The translations under genes and the position numbers were made by a program. From positions 1 through 64,000 of the forward strand of contig NZ_AKJK01000013.1 of the NCBI RefSeq assembly GCF_000282375.1: 64,000 nucleotides of DNA, given 5' to 3'. The DNA is from Pseudomonas sp. GM50. GTDB taxonomy: Bacteria > Pseudomonadota > Gammaproteobacteria > Pseudomonadales > Pseudomonadaceae. Shown one piece after another: positions 48,516-56,531 of the stretch; the first letter of the stretch is position 1, and each line of letters begins with the position of its first letter. Under the pieces are notes generated by a model. The model saw only the letters and a list, made by a program, of their open reading frames with translations. It did not search any database and was not told where the DNA came from.

Positions 48516-50996
48516 TTACAAGCGCCTAGAAATATAACGAATACTTACACGCACCGCGGATTTTATACCGTGGCGTTTCCAGTGATCTAAAAAGTGTACG
48601 CTTAACCCTGTGACTAAATGACGAATTTTACTTACATAATTCCTACTGCCGACTATCCCCCCGGAAGCTGGTGAGATTGCCCAGATGTCTGCGATTGGTT
48701 GCCGCAGTTGGTTCAGACTGAAGAGGGTGGAGTTTTTTTGCATTCCTATGGAGTAATTCCGATTTTCGGTAAGGGTGCGATATATCGCTTTGAGTCCCGC
48801 AATATGCGTATCTGGGCGCATAATGGGTGCATTAGCCGTGCTTTTTCTTAAACTCGACAATAGTGACGGTGTGTCTAAAAACTGATGAAGAACTGTGAAT
48901 AAAGCCCCCTCTGAATCTGTAGGGATCTTGATTCCATCCACACCATGAGTAACACGTTCGCCAAGCGCCCCGATATCGCTAACAATCGGAACCAGACCAC
49001 AGTCCCAAGCTTCAGACAATGTTAAGCAATAGGTTTCGGGCCAGATGGAGAGGTGTAACGATACATGGCAAGAGTAAACGTCTTCAGGTATCTGGCCAGG
49101 ATCAAATCCGCCATGAACGAAGACTTGAGGAAAGGCCTTGTGGTCATTAAGCCAGAAATATGCTCCATCTACACGTCCGAAGATGTGAAACTCAATAGCG
49201 CACTTCTCCAATAGAGGAATTACTCTACTGATCACGTCTCCACCTTTATGATTGGCGAAGTTTCCAAGGATGGCTACTTTCAGAGGGGATGATAATTTCT
49301 TAACTTTTTCCCTCATTGATGATGTTGGAGGGGTGGTTGGTACTGGCAAAATATGAGTATTTAGGTGGGTGGAGACGGATGGGTAGATTCTCGCAATAAG
49401 TTCCTGGCTACCTTTTGTGTTGAAAATCAGCGAATCGGATGACGCTAAAACCTGATCCCAGACGGCTCTACGTGTCGATTGTCCACCCGGTAAGATTTGA
49501 TGAGAATTCCATAGGCATACATCACACTGCGCTGGTGAAATTTCATCGGGTTTACAATAATTGCCTTTGAACGAAAGTAATGTAAATCTATGACATATTG
49601 CGTAATAGTCGTGAAAGGTCATCACCGATGGTATACCCAATGTTTTGCAGAGCTCCACAAGGCTGGGAACATGACCAATCAAGTGGTGAAAGTGGACGGT
49701 GGATATATAATAACGGTTCAAAATCGATGCGAATGCCTTTTCCCTTTCCTGGCATGTCACTTGCCAAGGGGAAAGTACTGTTGAAAAAGACAGAGCCTCG
49801 ACAACAATACCTGCTTCATTAAGAAGAAGGGCATCCGAAACTTTTCGTAAGCTAGGCGAGTAAAAATAGATCTCGTATGTTTCACGTAAAACTTGACTGA
49901 TATTATGTAGATAAGCTTCAACGCCACCGAAGTTCCCATTGGCGACGACGTTATGAACGACGAATAGCAGTCGTGGTTTTACATGGTTCAACAAGGGGGG
50001 GGGGGAGATCTGCGTATCTGATGGTGTTGGTAGTTTCTGAAGCTCTGAAAGAATATAAGATGCTCGATTTTCGTAGCAGTGCTGCGTTAATGCTTTATTT
50101 TGAGCGCGTAGTGCAATGTCGTAGCGTAGCTGGGGGTCTGCATGTAGCATTTTTATCGAATCAATGAGTTCTTTTGAGTTTTCGAAATATATAAATTCTT
50201 TTCCTGGTTCGAAATATTTCGCTGCTTCTTCTATTTTTCTTTGAACTAATTGTACGGTACCAGCCAAAGCTGCTTCGAAAAGGCGCGGTGGTGGAGTCTC
50301 TGCAAATTCGTTTTGACCCGACGAAGAAAATACTCGAGGGAGTACCAGTGTTGTTACACTGGAGTTAGCGAATCTTGCAAAATCAACCGGAGAAGTTCTC
50401 CAGTTCAATTGGCTTGCTGGCAGGGACAGGTTTACCTTGGGCAGGTGTGGATTGGTAGGTAGTGCAATTTTTGCTTTTATTCTTTCATCAGCCCAATTTG
50501 ACCCTAGCATTTCCCGGATCAACTCAACTCTATTTGGCCAAGCGGTACCTGCAAAAAAAACATCATAACGTAGGGGGGTACCTGCGTTTTGCACGGGAAT
50601 AAAATGGAACGGTTTAGCTCCAGCCAACGCAAGATGCCTGCCTTTTTCTCCATATGCAGATACCGAGGCGGAGTCGTTGGTGAAAACAAGGTCAAACATA
50701 TCTGAGTTGGCGACGTTCACGCTCAGCTCGTATGGATCCTCCGTGACCCAGAGAACAGAGCGATTACAAATTGCGGCCAAACGTAAACAGATAGCACGAT
50801 TTAACTCTTCGCCATCAAAGGCTAAGAATAGATTGCATTTGTTTTCAATCGCCAAAGGTACGGCGTCGTTAAGTTCTGCTTTTATAACTATTTCTACATC
50901 GGGGCTCTTCATCAAAGCCCGATGAAGAGCTATACAGATATAATGATTGGGATTGCTACTTTTCGTATCAACCAAAATTATTCTATGCTTTATCAC
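48516..50996 (-). CDS. Two-domain glycosyltransferase (CgeB-like + GT4) with homopolymer tract
   Basis: An 826-residue protein. Residues about 1-325 are CgeB-like and related to the neighbouring 317-residue protein (DPYELS, DVFFAGTAWPNR, PPPRLFEAALAG, YFEPGKEFIYFEN). Residues about 340-740 are a GT4 domain with FGGVEAYLHN at its start and the E-x7-E motif PETYCLTLSEAW. The two halves are joined across codons made of an 11-base C-run (residues ~331-334). The sugars added are unknown. Two glycosyl transfers in one polypeptide fit consecutive linkages of one repeat unit. Confidence 0.85.
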   Translation of the reverse strand: MIKHRIILVDTKSSNPNHYICIALHRALMKSPDVEIVIKAELNDAVPLAIENKCNLFLAFDGEELNRAICLRLAAICNRSVLWVTEDPYELSVNVANSDMFDLVFTNDSASVSAYGEKGRHLALAGAKPFHFIPVQNAGTPLRYDVFFAGTAWPNRVELIREMLGSNWADERIKAKIALPTNPHLPKVNLSLPASQLNWRTSPVDFARFANSSVTTLVLPRVFSSSGQNEFAETPPPRLFEAALAGTVQLVQRKIEEAAKYFEPGKEFIYFENSKELIDSIKMLHADPQLRYDIALRAQNKALTQHCYENRASYILSELQKLPTPSDTQISPPPLLNHVKPRLLFVVHNVVANGNFGGVEAYLHNISQVLRETYEIYFYSPSLRKVSDALLLNEAGIVVEALSFSTVLSPWQVTCQEREKAFASILNRYYISTVHFHHLIGHVPSLVELCKTLGIPSVMTFHDYYAICHRFTLLSFKGNYCKPDEISPAQCDVCLWNSHQILPGGQSTRRAVWDQVLASSDSLIFNTKGSQELIARIYPSVSTHLNTHILPVPTTPPTSSMREKVKKLSSPLKVAILGNFANHKGGDVISRVIPLLEKCAIEFHIFGRVDGAYFWLNDHKAFPQVFVHGGFDPGQIPEDVYSCHVSLHLSIWPETYCLTLSEAWDCGLVPIVSDIGALGERVTHGVDGIKIPTDSEGALFTVLHQFLDTPSLLSSLRKSTANAPIMRPDTHIAGLKAIYRTLTENRNYSIGMQKNSTLFSLNQLRQPIADIWAISPASGGIVGSRNYVSKIRHLVTGLSVHFLDHWKRHGIKSAVRVSIRYISRRL
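49995..50005 (-). repeat. 11-base homopolymer inside a glycosyltransferase gene
   Basis: Eleven consecutive G residues on the plus strand read as C on the coding strand, in codons TCC CCC CCC CCC. Adding one C gives a stop within 15 codons, and losing one C gives TGT TGA immediately. It is a candidate slipped-strand switch. Confidence 0.85.
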
Positions 50997-51025
50997 AACG
51001 CGATTTCCTTGGCGTACTCGCTATG

Positions 51026-52015
51026 TCAGCGTTTAATTAAAGACATCAACTTTCGAAGAGGTGCAGTTAATTTCCATGACTTAGAGTTCTTCAGCGATGC
51101 AATGTGTAACTCATCTTCGTGCCTTATGCGTGCGACTTCATTCTCAAGTACAGTCTGGTGGCTGCTTCTTAAGTTTACGATCTCATCGGTTAATCTTGCG
51201 ATCTCACCGGACGTCTGATTGTTTAGGTTTTCCAGGTGCTGGATTCTTAGTGCTGCTTGCCCCAACTGATAGCGCAAGGCCGGGACCTCCCCCAGTCTGG
51301 AATATAGGCTTTTCAGAAACTGAGTATCTTCATTGGAGTCGCTGCAGAGCTCTCTCAATTGGGCGTTCTGTTCTTTGCCGACGAGAAGTACACCTAGCCC
51401 GTGATAATGGTCGAATCGAAAGTGCGGGTAGTGTTTTGTTACTTCTTCCCAAAATCGCCAAACACCAAATCCAGAGTCTCGGACATTAATATCGTGGAAG
51501 ATTACAACAGCTCTTTCGGAAAGCTTGCTTTTCCAAGTTTCGAAGTCATGACTCACCGCTTCATAGGTATGAAATCCATCAATGTGAAGTAGATCTACAG
51601 AACCGTCTGAAAACTCTAGGGCTGCGTCGTCGAAGCGTTGACGTATCAGCCTCGAAAATGCACTGTAGTGTTCTTCATTGTGGGAGACAATTTCATTGAA
51701 TATATTGTTGTTGTAAAACCCTGCATGTTCGTCACCTTCCCAAGTGTCTACCGCGTAGCAACGTGTATCTATATTACCTTCGACAGCCGCTTGGCAGAAG
51801 GCAAAGTAAGACATTCCTAAATGGGTGCCGAGTTCGACAAACACTCGCGGCTTTTGCGTCTGCATGAGCCAGGCTGCGAATGGGACGTGGCCAGTCCAGG
51901 CACTCAATACATTGCGTTTTGGGGCGATAAGCATCGAGTTATTTACTAAAGCTGCTTTGTTAAGACTATTCATTTTGGGATTACCAATGTTCAATTCGGT
52001 TAAGCACGTATTCAC
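51026..52015 (-). CDS. Class I methyltransferase with C-terminal coiled coil
   Basis: A 329-residue protein. The SAM-binding part (about 50-200) has VFVELGTHLGMSYF, AVDTWEGDEH and LLHIDGFHTYE, the pattern of Methyltransf_24-type enzymes. Residues about 245-310 are predicted by eye to be a heptad-rich coiled coil, followed by a SWKLTAPLRKL tail common to enzymes of O-antigen loci. A GTG at 52015 overlaps the Wzt gene by 4 bases (GTGA); an ATG at 51973 is an alternative. Methylation of the chain end before export is plausible because it is coupled to wzt. Confidence 0.8.
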   Translation of the reverse strand: MNTCLTELNIGNPKMNSLNKAALVNNSMLIAPKRNVLSAWTGHVPFAAWLMQTQKPRVFVELGTHLGMSYFAFCQAAVEGNIDTRCYAVDTWEGDEHAGFYNNNIFNEIVSHNEEHYSAFSRLIRQRFDDAALEFSDGSVDLLHIDGFHTYEAVSHDFETWKSKLSERAVVIFHDINVRDSGFGVWRFWEEVTKHYPHFRFDHYHGLGVLLVGKEQNAQLRELCSDSNEDTQFLKSLYSRLGEVPALRYQLGQAALRIQHLENLNNQTSGEIARLTDEIVNLRSSHQTVLENEVARIRHEDELHIASLKNSKSWKLTAPLRKLMSLIKR

Positions 52016-53328
52016 AAACCCGATTTATAGAGTTCGATCGCTCGCATTGGCAGGCCTATAAGCCCTCCAACGTCAGATACGCCCTGGGCCTTGATCACAA
52101 GGGCATCGTGAATCCATTGCAGTTGTGTGTGGTCTTGTTGAGTTCCATCGGCGATGGCAATCGAAACGGTATAATCAGCATCAGGAAGCGCAGGAAAAAT
52201 AAATTCGAAAGATGCATGTAGTTTTCCGCCAGCAGCACAGCTGACAGATTGTTCATTACAGGCGGCGAAAGTATTCGATCCAAATAATGTTTGCCCAAGG
52301 CGATCTCTGACGAAGAACCCGATAATAGGAGATTTAATCTCTTTTAATGCGTCAACGTCGATCTGAAACACTACCGTTGTATGATGCTTTGCTCTGTGAA
52401 TAACATTCCCTTCAGTATCTCGAAAAGTTGCTGAAACAACCTTGGCTCCGCCGGCGCCGAACCCGGTTTCAGTTGTCCGAAATGGCATGAACCAGAGTGT
52501 TTCACCATCAGCAGCGTCTCCCACGTCACCAGTATCACTCTCTACTTGCTTGAGAAGTTGCTCGCTGGATGGGACGTCTACGGTGCCTTGATTGGATTCG
52601 ATTATCTCTGCCAGATAAGCGTCACAGATGTTTTTAGCGGGACCAGTAGCGACATGCTTGCCGTTTCTTAACCAGATAGCTCTTGTACATAAAGCTTTTA
52701 CTGCCGCGGTGTCGTGACTTACAAATAGAACAGTACCATTGGCCATAAATTCACGCAGAAAGCGCATACATTTCTGTGTAAAAAAGGCATCACCGACGGC
52801 CAAGGCTTCATCAATTATGAGAATTTCGGCGTCGACGTGCGCGATCACGGCAAATGCGAGCCGGACAAACATCCCACTCGAGTAGGATTTGACCGGCTGC
52901 TCTATAAAGTCGCCGATATCTGCAAAGGTAGTGATAGCGTCGAATCGTTCCGATATTTGCGTAGGCGTCAACCCATAGAGCGATGCCGCCAGATACACGT
53001 TTTCCCGGCCACTGAACTCTGGGTTGAAACCCGCACCGAGTTCAAGCAATGCGGCAATTCTCGCGTTCGTCTGCACGGTTCCGGCGGACGTATTCAAAGT
53101 CCCGCAGATTATTTGCAATAACGTAGACTTACCACTTCCGTTTCGCCCTACAATTCCAACGGTTTCGCCTCTTTTTACTTCGAAGGAAATATCTCGAAGC
53201 GCCCAGAAATCCTGCGAGTATTTCTTTCGGCCGAAAGCAAACATTTGAAGAAGACGATCTCTCGGTTTTTCATATATTTGATAGCACTTATCGACGCCTT
53301 CTAGCTTTATTACTATTTCAGAGCACAT
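52012..53328 (-). CDS. wzt: O-antigen ABC transporter ATPase Wzt with carbohydrate-binding domain
   Basis: A 438-residue protein that powers export of undecaprenyl-linked O-polysaccharide. Walker A is GRNGSGKST, the signature is YSSGMFVRLA (typical for Wzt/TagH) and Walker B is ILIIDEALAVGD. Residues about 260-435 form a C-terminal beta-sandwich like Wzt domains that recognise the non-reducing chain end. ATG at 53328 overlaps the Wzm stop by 11 bases. The C-terminal domain implies a modified terminus on the polymer. Confidence 0.93.
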   Translation of the reverse strand: MCSEIVIKLEGVDKCYQIYEKPRDRLLQMFAFGRKKYSQDFWALRDISFEVKRGETVGIVGRNGSGKSTLLQIICGTLNTSAGTVQTNARIAALLELGAGFNPEFSGRENVYLAASLYGLTPTQISERFDAITTFADIGDFIEQPVKSYSSGMFVRLAFAVIAHVDAEILIIDEALAVGDAFFTQKCMRFLREFMANGTVLFVSHDTAAVKALCTRAIWLRNGKHVATGPAKNICDAYLAEIIESNQGTVDVPSSEQLLKQVESDTGDVGDAADGETLWFMPFRTTETGFGAGGAKVVSATFRDTEGNVIHRAKHHTTVVFQIDVDALKEIKSPIIGFFVRDRLGQTLFGSNTFAACNEQSVSCAAGGKLHASFEFIFPALPDADYTVSIAIADGTQQDHTQLQWIHDALVIKAQGVSDVGGLIGLPMRAIELYKSGL

Positions 53329-54136
53329 CTGCAAAACCTTTCCTAGTTTTCTGAAACCACATAAATCCTAGGCAGGCAAAAACTGCTGAGATCAGTAGGT
53401 TGATGAGAAATAGCCAAGTATTTGGAACTGTTTCAGATATCAGTATTTCCCTCACCTGCTCAATGACTGATGTAAGCGGGTTCAAGTGCATGAATAGCTG
53501 AAATTTTTCCGGTAGTGCGCTTACGGGATAAAAAATAGGGGAAAGAAACATCAGCATCGTGATGAAAACACCGATGATTTGTCCTACGTCCCTAAGGTAA
53601 ACGCCTAGTGATGCAAGGAACCATGAAATACCTAATGATAATAGTACTAGCGGTAAAAGAACGACGGGGAATAGCAGGAGTGTAAAGTGAGGTTCGCCTA
53701 GAAACAGGAGGTAGAAGATGAGCCATACTAAAAAGCTAACAAAGGTATGAAATAGAGCTGCCCCAATACTTACAAAAGGTAGTATTTCTAGCGGGAATAT
53801 GACCTTCTTGACATAGTTTCCATTCGCAATAATGAGGTTGGGAGCTCTGCCGATACACTCCGAAAAGAAATTGAATACCAAAAGACCGGCGAAAAGAATA
53901 AGCGCAAACTCGGCTTTGGAACCTGTTCCTCCTCCCCATTTAGTTTTGAATACGACACTGAATATGAAAGTGTATACGATCAACATTAATACAGGAGTCA
54001 AAAAGGACCATAAAAGGCCTAGCGCCGAACCACGGTAGCGACCAATTACTTCGCGTTTTATCAGTGCTAATCCCAGGTTGCGATTTCGCCACAGACTAGA
54101 AATCATTTCGACGGGGGAGATACTAAACTCTTTCAT
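53318..54136 (-). CDS. wzm: O-antigen ABC transporter permease Wzm
   Basis: A 272-residue ABC-2 type permease with six helices. LIKREVIGRYRGSALGLLWSFLTPVLML near the start and YLRDVGQIIGVFITMLMFLSPIFYP in the middle are characteristic. With Wzt it forms the export channel in the inner membrane. The ATG at 54136 gives the normal length; the frame remains open further upstream but that part does not look coding. It begins the transporter part of the minus-strand block. Confidence 0.93.
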   Translation of the reverse strand: MKEFSISPVEMISSLWRNRNLGLALIKREVIGRYRGSALGLLWSFLTPVLMLIVYTFIFSVVFKTKWGGGTGSKAEFALILFAGLLVFNFFSECIGRAPNLIIANGNYVKKVIFPLEILPFVSIGAALFHTFVSFLVWLIFYLLFLGEPHFTLLLFPVVLLPLVLLSLGISWFLASLGVYLRDVGQIIGVFITMLMFLSPIFYPVSALPEKFQLFMHLNPLTSVIEQVREILISETVPNTWLFLINLLISAVFACLGFMWFQKTRKGFADVL

Positions 54137-55055
54137 TTTAAATACAATTCCGTAGTAAGGAACCAGCGCTTGGGGCTGTTGCAAGCTCAGTCGGATGGAT
54201 GTCGAACAAGCCATCAAATACTTGCCCTGCCAAATCACACCTAAATCGTCCTTGAGATTTCTGATTCTGACGATAAAAAATGCCTGGTGAATACATTGCC
54301 GAAAAGGAGTGGCTGGCCCGTGTGATACAGAGTGCACTGCCCATCGGCTCTGTGAGGCATCTACGATTTGGGCTCTTGTGAAAGTCGTCGCTAGTATCCC
54401 CCAAGACTTTTCGCTTGAATGAGACCAGATTCTCAAGTCTAGGGTCGGTCGCTTTCATCTGTGACGCTTCTCCATTAAAACCTCCTGAATTTCCTCTTCC
54501 GGTTTTCAACGATCACGAAAGGTCGAGTATCACCGCGAATAGGGGCGGTTGACCAAGCGCTCAGGGCAGCACATTCACCACACCTGATCGACGTCGGCTA
54601 CCTGTCGGTAATCTGAGTCGCTCCCGAAGCTCTTGACTTTCATTGTGCTTTGTGGGCTTTTCGTTGGTGTGGCTCGGGGAGGCAAAATTAAGCGGCGTAT
54701 ATTTTGTCGCCAAAAGACTCGGCTTACAAGCTGTCCTAGTCGATGTGTTGATCATAAATTGGCTATAGAGGGGCTGTTTGTGCCTCTTGAAGTAAATTTG
54801 AGGCTCCTGAGAGCGTAGGGCTACATTCAGGTTTTCGTGTTCGGGCGAGGCACGGACCTTTGGCGGGAATTGTTCTCATTTGTCTGCGACTGCTGAGCGT
54901 GTAGCTTTCTTCGAGAGGTTGCTGAGGATGAGTTTGTTTGAAAACATCGTGAAAGTTTTGGCGGTGGTATTGTTTTATGAGTTGCTATTATATGGGCAAT
55001 TTGGCGTGAAGTCCGTCGTCGAATAAAACGCTTAGTTATTATTTTTCTGGGGGAT
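54137..55055. other. AT-rich intergenic region upstream of wzm
   Basis: About 920 bases between the GT2 gene and wzm. It should contain the promoter for wzm and the following genes. Open frames here (for example 54138-54509 minus) lack family features, and the sequence may be decayed DNA left from a former gene or insertion. A 32-codon hydrophobic frame at 54928-55026 is listed separately. No JUMPStart/ops element was recognised by eye. Confidence 0.5.
54928..55026 (+). CDS. Possible 32-residue membrane peptide
   Basis: An ATG at 54928 opens 32 codons ending in TAA. Upstream lies AGAGG about 9 bases away. The product (MSLFENIVKVLAVVLFYELL then LYGQFGVKSVVE) is one amphipathic-to-hydrophobic helix. 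It could be a small membrane protein; it could also be chance in AT-rich DNA. Confidence 0.25.
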   Translation: MSLFENIVKVLAVVLFYELLLYGQFGVKSVVE

Positions 55056-56036
55056 CTATATTGTTTTAAGTAAAATGGATGCATACATTGCAATGTTGCC
55101 TTTCACGGTCTGCCTGTAAACGCCTAATTTTATAAAGCTTAATAGCCTTTTTGGTAGTTTTTCTTGTCTTGCTATTTTGAATTGTTGGAGTCTTAGTCGA
55201 TTTTCGTCATTGAGGTAGTGCTGCATGTTTTCAAGTGCTGAAATATTCTGAGTGTTCCAGTTGGAGTGTAATCCGTGAAAAACTAGTGCTAAGTGTTTAA
55301 GTCTCGCTAGCCAGTCTAGTTTGCTGCCGATAAGGTTGTGTTCATGCTGGCGATAAAGAATTTTTGCGTCGCTGTCGAAGTAGATCATTCCTCCAGCTCC
55401 AGATATAAGCTGGTATGCCCACCAGTCATGAGACGCCACCGTTACGTCCTCATGAGTCTCCTGAAGAAGGTCAAGGGCTGCTTGATTAAATACCATAGTG
55501 TTGCCACCGCTAATGCTTTGCACTAATGCGTTTAAAAAGTGTGGTGGGCGCTGAAAGTTTGTCGATTTGCCGATTGGACTGCCAGATGCACTGATCAACT
55601 GCGTACGGCCGCAATATAGAGCGGGAATCTCTGAGTGGATATTTCCGATATGGTGAAGAGCGGTCTGTAGCTTATCCTTCTGCCATATGTCGTCTTGGTC
55701 GGACCAAGCATAAAAATCAGCCTTTACGAGTGTTTTTGCTTTTCGAGTTAATGAAAGAAAGTTGGCGGCATAGCCGCGTTGGGGGCCATTTGTTATATAG
55801 AGGCGATCGGCGCCCCACTGTTTGATGTAGTGTTGCAGTAGTTGCTGCGTACTATCCGTGGAGCCATCATCAGAAACTACGAGCGTCCAGTTGCTGTGCG
55901 ATTGCGCAAAGAAAGAGTCGAGTTGTTGTCGGAGAAAGCGCTCGCCATTGTAGGTGCACATTAGTATTGCGATGCGTGGATTTTTTACCGCTTGAGTAGG
56001 GCGTTGGTTGTCTTTAGAATATTTAACAGTGAGCAA
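55056..56036 (-). CDS. GT2 family glycosyltransferase
   Basis: A 326-residue GT-A protein. ILMCTYNGERFLRQQLDS, VSDDGSTDST, and WSDQDDIWQKDKL show the family 2 nucleotide-sugar and metal sites. It resembles the rml-linked GT2 at 36442 (both have HDWW/HDWY and YRQHE-N-x-G after the active site), so a related sugar, perhaps L-rhamnose, is plausible. It is the first gene of the minus-strand block, separated from wzm by about 900 bases. Confidence 0.88.
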   Translation of the reverse strand: MLTVKYSKDNQRPTQAVKNPRIAILMCTYNGERFLRQQLDSFFAQSHSNWTLVVSDDGSTDSTQQLLQHYIKQWGADRLYITNGPQRGYAANFLSLTRKAKTLVKADFYAWSDQDDIWQKDKLQTALHHIGNIHSEIPALYCGRTQLISASGSPIGKSTNFQRPPHFLNALVQSISGGNTMVFNQAALDLLQETHEDVTVASHDWWAYQLISGAGGMIYFDSDAKILYRQHEHNLIGSKLDWLARLKHLALVFHGLHSNWNTQNISALENMQHYLNDENRLRLQQFKIARQEKLPKRLLSFIKLGVYRQTVKGNIAMYASILLKTI

Positions 56037-56531
56037 TCAATAATCTTCCATGTGTGTCATTGTATTCTATTTGAGTCTGTTAAGCTGCAGGTCAATTAGC
56101 CTTTGAAACTTTTCGGTATTGCTTCCTTCGCTAAAAATATCACAAACCGATCTGGTAGCCATTCGAAAAGTGCTGACTGGCCTAAAGAAAACTTCAAAAG
56201 ACGACGCACCGTATTTTGCTGGTGTCAAGCTGTGGAGCCTGCGGTGTGGTGCGGCGGGTATTTGATTTGTCGCTGAGCTTCTATTCGAAGTCTTGCGTCA
56301 GGGCGCAAGGTGGCCTCTCTACTGAGGTTTTCACGCTATTCTCTACTAGAATGTTTTTCATATTTGCTGTGGGCGTGACGATTGGTCGGATTTTTGCGAT
56401 CTGTTCGGTTCTTACCTAGCGAACAATCTTGTGGGGGGGGCTGGAGTCGATATCTTTAATGGCTCCAGACTTTTCAGGCGCGTACAATGGCCGTGCACGC
56501 GAGTGAGTATAGATTGAGGGAGCGTAACACG
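56037..56531. other. Intergenic region upstream of the WbpM homologue
   Basis: About 495 bases between divergent genes. It is AT-rich and holds no recognisable gene. A run of eight G at about 56432 and a weak CTGGAG / CTCCAG hairpin near 56440-56467 are the only notable structures. Promoters for the GT2 gene (minus) and the WbpM gene (plus) should lie here. Confidence 0.5.

Noticed and set aside
54138..54509. 123-codon open frame upstream of wzm on the minus strand
   Set aside because: It runs into the extended wzm frame's region, has no recognisable domain and an unnatural composition.
56216..56419. 67-codon open frame upstream of wbpM
   Set aside because: No family character and no good ribosome site; treated as intergenic.
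56428..56440. Run of eight G residues considered as a phase-variation tract
   Set aside because: It is shorter than the 11-base tract and lies outside any gene, so no frame would switch.
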